Notes under the pieces: generated by a model
What the model was told of the DNA's origin: nothing
The model's input: the letters and a program-made list of their open reading frames with translations, nothing else
Database searches by the model: none
Position numbers and translations under genes: made by a program
In this document: positions 40,862-48,186 of the stretch, in pieces
Position numbering within the stretch: the first letter of the stretch is position 1
Layout of the letters: each line of letters begins with the position of its first letter
NCBI RefSeq assembly: GCF_004114425.1
Contig: NZ_RDQF01000036.1
Coordinates: forward strand, 1-64,000
Source of the DNA: Bradyrhizobium vignae
Lineage (GTDB): Bacteria; Pseudomonadota; Alphaproteobacteria; Rhizobiales; Xanthobacteraceae
DNA: 64,000 bases
Direction: 5' to 3'

Positions 40862-42205
40862 CTACTCCGTCGAATCAAAATCCTCTTCCTTGGTGCCGAG
40901 CAGCGAGACGATGGTGCGCAGGCCGGAATCGAGCTGCTCGGGTGAGGGCGGAGCAAGCGCAAGCCGTACGGCGTTCGGTGCATGTCCATGCGCGATCGCG
41001 AAGGTCGAGGACGGCGTCAGCGCGATGCCGCGCCTTGCGGCTGCGGCGACGAAGGTCTGCGAGCGCCAGTGCGGCGGCAGCGTCAGCCAGAGATGATAGG
41101 ACCGCGGATCGGCGGCGAGCTGGTAGCCGGCGAGCAGCCTCGCCGCGGTCTGCTGGCGCCGCGCCGCATCGATGCGTTTCAGACGCGTCAGCTCGGCGAC
41201 GGTGCCGTCGGCCATCAGCCGTTGCCCGGCCGCCAGCGCATGGCCGGAGGCGATCCAGCCACCGGTGCGGACCGCGCTCATCACACCTTCGCGCAAGTGA
41301 GGCGGTGCGACGAGAATGCCGAGCGCAAGGCCCGGCGCGACCTTCTTGGACAGGCTGTCGATCACGATGCAGCGGTCGGGCCCGAGTGCGGCCAGCGGTG
41401 TGTCGTCGGCGAGGAAGCCGTAGACGGCGTCCTCGATGATGGTGAGATCGAGCTTCTCGGCGACGCGCATGATGTCGGCGCGCCGCGTCGCGTTCATGGT
41501 GACGCCGAGCGGATTCTGGATGATGGGCTGGAGATACAGCGCCGACAGGTGCGCCTCGCGATGCGCCTTCTGGATGGCATCGGGACGCGCGCCGAATTCG
41601 TCCATCGGAATCGGGACGAGCGTCACACCGAGCCGCGCGGCGATGCTCTTGACGTAAGGATAGGTCAGCGCTTCGACACCGCAGCGGCCACCGGTCGGAA
41701 CGAGCGCCGCAAGCGCGGCCGCGAGCGATTGCTTGCCGTTGGCGGTGAAGAAGATCTGCTCGGCCTGAGGCGCAAAATCCTTGCGCGCGAGATAGGCGGC
41801 GGCAGCGACGCGCGCGCTCTTGGTGCCGGTGCTGGTCGAAACGCGCAGCGCGGATTCGAGCGCGTCGATGCGCTCGAGCCCCGCGAGGCTCTTGGCGATC
41901 ATCGCCCATTGCTGCGGCAACAGCGGATAATTGACCTCGAGATTGATGCGCGCATCGGCCGGCTCGCTCGTGGTTTCGACCTCACGCCTGACGTCGCCGG
42001 AGATGAACGTGCCGCGCCCGACCTCGCCGACCACTAGCCCGCGGCGGAGCAATTCGGTGTAAACCCGGCTCGCGGTCGAGACCGCGATCCCGCGGTCATA
42101 GGCAAAATTGCGCTGGGGCGGCAGCCGATCGCCGGGTCTTAACGTGCCGTTAGTGATATCGGCCGCAATGGCATCGGCAAGCTTCACGTACTCGAACTTG
42201 GACAT
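40862..42205 (-). CDS. MocR-type regulator (GntR helix-turn-helix fused to aminotransferase)
   Basis: A 447-residue fusion. Residues ~1-72 are a GntR winged helix (ADITNGTLRPGDRLPPQRNF, VSTASRVYTELLRRGLV). The rest is a class I aminotransferase fold with the PLP lysine in IDSLSKKVAPGLALG and the conserved SYHLWLTLP near the C-terminus. MocR proteins use PLP adducts to regulate vitamin B6, GABA, taurine or ectoine genes. Target unknown; the divergent DUF1127 gene is 186 bases away. Confidence 0.85.
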   Translation of the reverse strand: MSKFEYVKLADAIAADITNGTLRPGDRLPPQRNFAYDRGIAVSTASRVYTELLRRGLVVGEVGRGTFISGDVRREVETTSEPADARINLEVNYPLLPQQWAMIAKSLAGLERIDALESALRVSTSTGTKSARVAAAAYLARKDFAPQAEQIFFTANGKQSLAAALAALVPTGGRCGVEALTYPYVKSIAARLGVTLVPIPMDEFGARPDAIQKAHREAHLSALYLQPIIQNPLGVTMNATRRADIMRVAEKLDLTIIEDAVYGFLADDTPLAALGPDRCIVIDSLSKKVAPGLALGILVAPPHLREGVMSAVRTGGWIASGHALAAGQRLMADGTVAELTRLKRIDAARRQQTAARLLAGYQLAADPRSYHLWLTLPPHWRSQTFVAAAARRGIALTPSSTFAIAHGHAPNAVRLALAPPSPEQLDSGLRTIVSLLGTKEEDFDSTE

Positions 42206-42391
42206 TATTGCACCGAGAGCAATGTTTTACTTGCTCCGAGGAGTGTACTAAAGCATTTAAGTTCCATCAAGTTCCGCGATTGAGCCGAGGGGAGCGAGAG
42301 CAATCCGACGGCAAATGAGGTGCAGGCGCTGACAGCGTCCGCGCCAACGGCACCTGCTTCGCCGCGCGGGACAACAGGCCGGAGAAGAAAA

Positions 42392-42628
42392 ATGACCACG
42401 ATCTCGCAAACTGCCGGGCGGAGTTTACGCCCATCCTCAATGAGCGGATTTTTCACTGCGCTCACCCATAGCGTCTCTGCGTTGTTCAACCGTCTCGAGC
42501 GCCGCTCTGCCGTCAAGACGCTGAACGAGCTCGACGACCGCGCCCTGCGCGACATCGGCATCACGCGCAGCCAGATCGAGGATGCTGTTTACGGGCAGTT
42601 CAAGACCGAGCTGTCGCGGTATTTGTGA
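42392..42628 (+). CDS. DUF1127 small protein
   Basis: A 78-residue basic protein. Its C-terminal half is a DUF1127 (YjiS-like) domain: LNELDDRALRDIGITRSQIE. Small DUF1127 proteins in Agrobacterium and Rhodobacter affect RNA turnover, phosphate and stress responses. The ATG is preceded by GGAGAAGAAAA, a strong ribosome site. It is divergent from the MocR gene and followed by a palindromic repeat at 42634-42694. Confidence 0.85.
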   Translation: MTTISQTAGRSLRPSSMSGFFTALTHSVSALFNRLERRSAVKTLNELDDRALRDIGITRSQIEDAVYGQFKTELSRYL

Positions 42629-42633
42629 GTCGG

Positions 42634-42694
42634 CTCAATCACTGCTGTCTCGGAGTACTGGATCGCCCGGTTAAACCGGGCGATGGCAGCGAGC
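42634..42694. repeat. Second copy of the ATCGCCCG intergenic palindrome
   Basis: Starts with TCAATCACTGCTGTC and contains ATCGCCCGGTT...AACCGGGCGAT (42662-42684). It is the same element as at about 31503-31560, where the hairpin arms differ by compensating changes. It may terminate the DUF1127 transcript. From here to 42897 I see no gene. Confidence 0.6.
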
Positions 42695-42897
42695 GTGTCG
42701 CCGCAGACATGCATATGCATCCTCGCGGCTCATCTCGCCCGAGCTTTGCCTTGATGCCTTCGGCGATCGGCCGGCCTCAAGGCTGGCGCTGGCGCGCCCC
42801 CGCCTGCGGCGGCTGACGGCCTTGCCCCCGTCCGCTCACCGGTCTGTTGGCTTTGCATGCGCTCGGTGGAGTACCGAGCGCGACGAGATGCGCTCGT

Positions 42898-43856
42898 TCA
42901 GTTCAGCGCGTAGCGGCTGGGATCCCACTTCTGCCGTCGTGCGATCATCGTGTTGAGGATGACGATCAGCTTGCGCATGCAGGCGATGATGGCAACCTTC
43001 GGTTCTTTTCCCTTGGCAATCAGGCGCCGATAGAGGCCTTCAGAACGGGGTTATTCAGCGTGGCTGCGCCGACACAGGGCATGTAGATGGCATTGCGGAC
43101 CCAGCGGCGGCCTCCTTTGATGTGGCGCTCGCCGCGTCGCTTTCCGCTGTCATCGTCATAGGGAGCAACGCCGATCAAGGCCGCGGCGATCTGGTTGCTC
43201 ACCTCGCCAAGCTCCGGCATGCCTGCGACGAGGTTTGCGGCGCTCGTCTCGGCAAAACCCGGCACGCTCTCGATGATCTCGACGCGCTCGGCAAAATCCG
43301 GCGTGGACTTGATTTGGGCGCGGATGGCAGCCTCGAGCTTGGCAATCTCGCTGGCCAGGCTCTTCAAGATGCGGGCATGCGTTTTCTGAGCCAATCCCGG
43401 CGCAGCATGTTCGGTTTGGCCAACCAGGCGTATCCTGGAATCGATCAGATCCAGGCGCGCCTTCACCAACGCCTGCAACTCCTCACGTGCCGCATCGTAG
43501 GTCTGGCTCGGTGCATCGTTGAACGTCTCGGCGAACCAGGCGATCATCTCCGCATCGATCGTATCGTTCTTGGCCAGCCGTCCGGCCGACAGCGCAAAAC
43601 TGCGGACCCGCTTGGGATCGACGATCCGAACCTCAATGCCGGCCTCGCGCAGCACCTTGGCCCAGACGCGCTCATAGCCGCCACTCGCTTCCATCACCGC
43701 CTTGCCCACTTGGTGCTTGCGAAGCCAAGCGACCAGCTTGCGGTGGCCCTGGGTGGCGCTTGGGAAGACTTGCCTCGCTCCCAACGAACGAATGCACACA
43801 TCCACCTTGTCCTTGGCAACGTCGATACCCATGACAACAACATCATTTTGTGCCAT
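42898..43856 (-). pseudogene. IS110-family transposase, frameshifted
   Basis: The N-terminal DEDD-type catalytic part is intact: GIDVAKDKVDVCIRSL, the glutamate in VMEASGGYERVW, and KNDTIDAEMIAW. The C-terminal helix-hairpin-helix/transposase_20 part follows (ESVPGFAETSAANLVAGMPE). Near 43036 one base is missing: the frame runs to a premature stop at 43020, while the neighbouring frame continues with FYRRLIAKGKEPKVAIIACM to a natural stop at 42898-42900. The true start is the ATG at 43856 (or 43859), with GGAAGGGAG before it. A one-base loss at the C-terminus may abolish transposition. Sequence error is the alternative. Confidence 0.85.
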
Positions 43857-44645
43857 CATCCACTCCCTTCCTTGCTCGGTTCGGGCTAGAAGCCCCTGCA
43901 ACTGTTCGGGTTGAGGAAGACACCGGAGCTGTCCCTCGCTCTCGCACAGGCTCTGGTCGCCTTTGGGCGCAACGGGCTCAGTTCCAGCAACGGGCGGTTC
44001 TGATCCAACCGCCCGTTTGCACATTCTGACAGATTTCCGGGACACAAGGGCGCAGGGAAGACCGCATAGGCGTTAAGGTAGCGCGAGCATCGATTGATAC
44101 GGACGTATTCGAGGAGGCTCGCGCAGGTGCCGCCCAAGCGCTCGCTTTCTGCGGCGAAAGCAACGGATGGTTGGTTGTGGAATGACGCGTTGACCCACCG
44201 CTCGCGCGTTTTGCCCGTCAGGCAACACAAGGCCTCGTAGCAGATTGAAGCGAAGCGACATCCGGAATTCGCGGCACGAGCTGTCCCCACAGCGCATCGC
44301 CGATTGCGAGCGGGGCCTCGTAGGTCCATTTCCGCCAGAACTGCTTCACGACATTGCTCCGAGATGAGGGGCTGATTGCTACTGCGCGCGTTGACCCACC
44401 GCTCGCGAAAGCATCGGATTGCACTCTCCGCTCCATCCGGGCTGTGCAACGATCTGGGGCCTGGCTTGGATCAGACGCACACGAGTGCCAAATCCGGGGC
44501 GAGCCAGCGTGCGGAGTCTATTTCCGTTGCGTAAGCACGCTGCAGTCTCGGCAGGCCACTTCCGGATCTGGGGAATGAGCGGACATCTGGAGCACTCGAA
44601 CCAAGCGCCTGAGTTATGACGGCGCGCCCTGGCGCCCGCCGACGC
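43857..44645. other. Decayed mobile-DNA region without a supported gene
   Basis: About 790 bases between the IS110 start and the stress-protein stop. The first ~130 bases look like the IS left flank. The rest carries only short random open frames. It contains a 21-base direct repeat, CGCGTTGACCCACCGCTCGC plus one G, at 44186-44206 and 44387-44407. Lower coding quality than its neighbours suggests old insertion debris. Confidence 0.6.
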
Positions 44646-45071
44646 TCAGTGCCGCACCACCAGCACCGAGCATTTGGCGTAACGCACGACGTGTCCGGCA
44701 TTCGAGCCGAGGAAGTAGGTGCGCATCGCCGGCCGGTGCGAGGTCATGACGATCAGGTCGGCCTTCATGTGTGCGGCTTCCTCCAGGATTTCGTGATAGA
44801 TGCCGCCCTGGCGCACTACGCTGGAGATGCGGGAAGGCTCGATGCCGGATTCGCGTGCGACGATGGCGAGGGCTTCTTCCGAGGTCTGGCGCTGCTGCTC
44901 GTCGAAATCGGCCGGCACGTATTCGGCCAGCATCACCGGCGTCATCGGCAATACGTTGAGCAGGCGCACCGTGCTGCTCCAGGTCTGCGACAATGTCGCT
45001 GCGGTCGCGATCGCCGGCTTGGCGAGATCGGTATCGGCGAGGTCGATGGGCACGAGGATGGACTTGAACAT
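44646..45071 (-). CDS. Universal stress protein, UspA family
   Basis: A 141-residue single Usp domain: MFKSILVPIDLAD at the N-terminus and the ATP-binding signature near the C-terminus (MTSHRPAMRTYFLGSNAGHV, then VRYAKCSVLVVRH). It departs a little from G-x2-G-x9-G(S/T), so ATP binding is likely but not certain. The ATG at 45071 is the family start. It is on the same strand as SixA, 55 bases downstream of it. Confidence 0.9.
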   Translation of the reverse strand: MFKSILVPIDLADTDLAKPAIATAATLSQTWSSTVRLLNVLPMTPVMLAEYVPADFDEQQRQTSEEALAIVARESGIEPSRISSVVRQGGIYHEILEEAAHMKADLIVMTSHRPAMRTYFLGSNAGHVVRYAKCSVLVVRH

Positions 45072-45126
45072 CTGCGCCTCCCTATGAACCAAGCTGACCA
45101 ACCGGTCGAGACGGCGCCCGCGCGTC

Positions 45127-45663
45127 TCAGGCCGATCGGAGCAGCTTGGGGCTGACGAACAGCACCAGCTTGCCGCGGCGGTAGGCCACGTCCTCCCAAT
45201 CCTTGACGTCAAAGTCGAAGATCGCAAGCCCCGCGGTGGGTAGGTTGTTGGCGAGCGCCTCGGCGCCATCAGGATCGCCGCCTCCGATCAGCATCAGGGC
45301 GATCTCGTGCATGCCGGGATTGTGCCCGATCAGCAGCAATCGCTTCGGATCGGCCGGGGCGGTTGCAATGCGAATGGAGTCCAGGATCTGCGCGGGATCG
45401 GCGCCATAAAGTTCCGGCAAGATTTCGACCTGCGGCGCCGGGACGCGGTCCTTCATCGCCTCCCAGGCGATGTCCCAGGTCTGCCTGGCCCGCACGGCGT
45501 GCGAGACCAGCACGGTATCGGGGAAGGGTGGATGGCAGGCGATCCAGTCGCCCATCTGCGCGGCATCCCTGTGGCCGCGGTCGTCGAGCCGGCGGTCCTG
45601 GTCTCGGCCGCTCGGTGCGTCGGTCTCGGTCTTGGCGTGACGCAGCAGCATCAAACGGCGCAT
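45127..45663 (-). CDS. sixA: Phosphohistidine phosphatase SixA
   Basis: A 178-residue histidine-phosphatase-superfamily protein with the RHG-type motif at the N-terminus (LMLLRHAKTE) and the second histidine in LLLIGHNPGMHEIA. SixA removes phosphate from histidines of Hpt/PTS proteins in the cytoplasm. Length and motif spacing fit. It is followed by the Usp gene. Confidence 0.88.
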   Translation of the reverse strand: MRRLMLLRHAKTETDAPSGRDQDRRLDDRGHRDAAQMGDWIACHPPFPDTVLVSHAVRARQTWDIAWEAMKDRVPAPQVEILPELYGADPAQILDSIRIATAPADPKRLLLIGHNPGMHEIALMLIGGGDPDGAEALANNLPTAGLAIFDFDVKDWEDVAYRRGKLVLFVSPKLLRSA

Positions 45664-45739
45664 GGCATTCTCGAATCGTTACACGTCCAGGATAATCTAC
45701 AGGCGCCTGTTGCGGACAAGGTGACAAGCGCCCGCACAG

Positions 45740-45880
45740 TCCTTTAAAGCGCGATGAGATCAGGGCAAACCCTCATCGCGCTTTAATTTTTCGTTTTGAG
45801 CTTGATCTCGCCGCAAACCCGATTTCCGGGTTTGCCGCCATAGAAAACCGCTGCACACTTTTCCGGATCATGCTCTAAGA
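45740..45880. repeat. Rhizobiales intergenic repeat with perfect hairpin
   Basis: A 14-base perfect stem (45745-45758 with 45772-45785, TAAAGCGCGATGAG/CTCATCGCGCTTTA), then a T-rich stretch, a second palindrome (AACCCGATTTCCGGGTTTG, ~45816-45834) and a conserved tail AAAACCGCTGCACACTTTTC followed by CGGATCATGCT. I recognise this tail as a very common intergenic element in the genus. It lies directly before the FAD oxidoreductase gene. Confidence 0.7.
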
Positions 45881-45887
45881 AAACTGC

Positions 45888-47363
45888 ATGAGCGAGACTT
45901 TCACAAGCGTGTCCCAGGAAGAAGCCGGCTTTCGCGACCGCGTGCGGCTGTCGTTCGATCTCGATGCCGACATTTGTGTGATCGGGGCGGGGCTTGCCGG
46001 GCTTTCCATCGCGCTGGAAGCCGCCCGGCTCGGAGCCAGTGTCGCAGTGCTCGAGGGCCGGCATGTCGGCTGGAACGCCTCCGGCAACCAGCTCGGCACC
46101 GTGATGCCGGGCTTTGCCCTGCCGCTCGCGGACCTGATCGAGCGCATCGGTTTCGAAGACGCCCGCGAATTGTGGGCGCTGTCGAAGGAGGGGGCCGAAT
46201 TCGTCCGCGCCAATGCCACCGAGGAGAACATGCCGGGGATCGCCCCCAGCGACGGCGTGCTGGAGGTCTCCAACGTCGATGCGGGCGACCGCCTGATCAG
46301 CCGGTTGCAGATGCTGCACGAGGATTTCGATACCGAGGTCGAGGGCTGGCAGGTCGATCGGGTCCGCGAGACGCTGAAGACCGATCGCTACTTCCACGGC
46401 GTGTACTACCCCAGAGCGTTCCAGGTCGACGGCCGGAAATATGTGCACGGCCTTGCGGCGCTGGCGCGGCGGGCCGGCGCCCTCATCTTCGAGGAGACGC
46501 CGGTGGTCAGCATCGATCATTCCGGCATCCGCAAGCGCATCGTCACGCCCTCGGCGCGGCTGCGCGCGACCCACATCGTGCTCGCCGGCAACATCCATCT
46601 CGGCGCGCCCTTGAAGCGCCTGTCGGAAACGCTGCTGCCGGTCTGGCGCTATGCCGGCATCACTGCGCCGCTCGGCGAGCGCCTGCATGAGATGATCGCG
46701 TTCAAGGGATCCGTGATGGACTCGGACGGCGTCGACCACTTCCGGATCGTCGATGGCGACCGGCTGATGTGGGAAAGCCCGGAGACCACCTGGGCGGCGC
46801 GTCCGCAGCGCTTCGCCGGCGCTGTCAGGCGGCGGATCCGCACGATTTTTCCCGAGCTCGGCAATGTCGAGATCACCGAGATGTTCGGCGGCGCCACCGG
46901 CCAGACCGTGCACGGCATGCCGCAGATCGGTCAGCTGCGCAAAGGCCTGTGGGTGGCGAGCGGGTTCGGCCGCCAGGGCATGAACACCTCCGCCATGGCC
47001 GGGCAGATGATCGCGCGCAGCATTTTATGGGGCGATGACCGCTGGAAGCTGTTCTCACCGTTCGAACTGGTCTGGGCCGGCGGCACCACAGGGCGCGTCG
47101 CCGGCCAGCTGGTCGGGATCTGGGGCAGGGCGGGGTCCGCCGCCGCGGGCTTGCTCGCCCGCTATCGCGAGCGTGCCAGTATCAAGGACAGGGAACGCGA
47201 GGCGCGCCTCGCTGAAGCCAACCGGGCCGCCGGCACCGGACCGCGCCGTCCCCCGCCCGGCGTTCGGCCGCAGCCGGTCCCACCGCCGAAACCTGCGGCT
47301 CAAGACGCAGAGCAGGGCACGGAACCGGTCTCGCACGAAGTCGGCGTCTCGCAACAAGCCTGA
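45888..47363 (+). CDS. FAD-dependent oxidoreductase (DAO family)
   Basis: A 491-residue flavoenzyme. The Rossmann FAD site is near the N-terminus (DADICVIGAGLAGLSIALEA), followed by HVGWNASGNQLGTVMPGFAL. The D-amino-acid-oxidase-type C-terminal FAD contact is GLWVASGFGRQGMNTSAMAG. Residues ~430-491 are a Pro/Arg-rich disordered tail not expected in the family. The substrate, probably an amine or amino acid, cannot be read. The start used is the ATG at 45888, just after the repeat element. Confidence 0.8.
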   Translation: MSETFTSVSQEEAGFRDRVRLSFDLDADICVIGAGLAGLSIALEAARLGASVAVLEGRHVGWNASGNQLGTVMPGFALPLADLIERIGFEDARELWALSKEGAEFVRANATEENMPGIAPSDGVLEVSNVDAGDRLISRLQMLHEDFDTEVEGWQVDRVRETLKTDRYFHGVYYPRAFQVDGRKYVHGLAALARRAGALIFEETPVVSIDHSGIRKRIVTPSARLRATHIVLAGNIHLGAPLKRLSETLLPVWRYAGITAPLGERLHEMIAFKGSVMDSDGVDHFRIVDGDRLMWESPETTWAARPQRFAGAVRRRIRTIFPELGNVEITEMFGGATGQTVHGMPQIGQLRKGLWVASGFGRQGMNTSAMAGQMIARSILWGDDRWKLFSPFELVWAGGTTGRVAGQLVGIWGRAGSAAAGLLARYRERASIKDREREARLAEANRAAGTGPRRPPPGVRPQPVPPPKPAAQDAEQGTEPVSHEVGVSQQA

Positions 47364-47445
47364 GAAAAATCCCACCCGGACGTGTAACGTCGGTCGTCGG
47401 AAGCCCGTATCTCAGGGCGTGGACTCCTCCCGCACGGAGAATGAG

Positions 47446-47958
47446 ATGTTTGACCGCCGCATCCTGCTAACGACTGTCGCCGGCCTGTTTGGTCTTTCGG
47501 CCTTCCGCTGGCTGAGGGCATCCCCCGCCGAGGCTGGCGAGAAGGCCGCGGAAAAGTTCGAGATCGTGAAGACGGAAGCCGAATGGCGCGCCCAGCTCAC
47601 GCCGCAGCAATATGAGATCCTGCGCAATCACGGCACCGAGCGGCCCGGCTCCAGCCCGCTCTTGAAGGAGCACCGCAAGGGCATCTTCGCCTGCGCCGGC
47701 TGCGACCTGCCGCTGTTTTCGTCCGAGACCAAGTTCGAGAGCGGCACGGGCTGGCCGAGCTTCTATGCGCCGATCGAGGGCAATGTCGGCAAGACCGAGG
47801 ACCGCACCTACGGCATGGTGCGCACCGAGGTGCATTGCCGGCGCTGCGGCGGCCATCTCGGCCATGTCTTCGACGACGGTCCGAAGCCGACGGGCTTGCG
47901 CTACTGCATCGACGGTTTCGGGCTGGTCTTCCACCCGGCTGCGGCGTCGGCGACGTAG
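47446..47958 (+). CDS. msrB: Peptide-methionine (R)-S-oxide reductase, exported
   Basis: A 170-residue MsrB. An N-terminal twin-arginine-like signal (MFDRRILLTTVAGLFGLSAF, cleavage near SPAEA, residue 30) is followed by the MsrB domain: zinc cysteines in FACAGC and CRRCGG, the GTGWPSF motif, GHVFDDGPKPTGLRYC with the catalytic cysteine, and a final GLVFHP. It repairs oxidised methionines, here outside the cytoplasm. It lies 82 bases after the FAD oxidoreductase on the same strand. Confidence 0.9.
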   Translation: MFDRRILLTTVAGLFGLSAFRWLRASPAEAGEKAAEKFEIVKTEAEWRAQLTPQQYEILRNHGTERPGSSPLLKEHRKGIFACAGCDLPLFSSETKFESGTGWPSFYAPIEGNVGKTEDRTYGMVRTEVHCRRCGGHLGHVFDDGPKPTGLRYCIDGFGLVFHPAAASAT

Positions 47959-48046
47959 GTTCGCCGGAGTCATTCCGGATTCGATGCTTCGCATCGCTCC
48001 GGAACGACAATTTCTCCCGGCAATTGTTGCCGGTCCCGGCAAATGT

Positions 48047-48073
48047 GCCCCGGTCGTCAGGCCGGGGCTTTTT
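48047..48073 (+). terminator. Terminator after msrB
   Basis: A 7-base GC stem (48047-48053 with 48062-48068) followed by TTTTT. It separates msrB from the flagellar promoter. Just before it (about 47975-48007) is a small palindrome of the TTCCGGATTCGATGC type. Confidence 0.7.
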
Positions 48074-48107
48074 CATTAAGTCATTGATTTCCTGAAAATA
48101 CCCGCAT

Positions 48108-48123
48108 TGGCATAGCCCTTGCG
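48108..48123 (+). promoter_or_regulatory. Sigma-54 promoter of flgEKL
   Basis: TGGCATAGCCCTTGCG matches the -24/-12 consensus TGGCACG-N4-TTGCA at T, GG, C, A, TT and GC with exact spacing. It lies 64 bases before the flgE ATG. In alphaproteobacteria hook and hook-junction genes are commonly sigma-54 dependent with FlbD as activator. Confidence 0.7.
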
Positions 48124-48186
48124 ACTGTCTCTTCCGACTGCGGCCATGGTCGACCGGCCGCCGAGACCGGATTTGGAGACAAAGTT

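Noticed and set aside
43886..44449. A 187-codon minus-strand frame containing RERWVNA twice
   Set aside because: The duplicate peptide comes from the 21-base direct repeat; composition, lack of a domain and position in debris argue against a gene.
45740..45880. Strong hairpins before the FAD oxidoreductase as a riboswitch
   Set aside because: The sequence matches a dispersed intergenic repeat type rather than any riboswitch core that I know.
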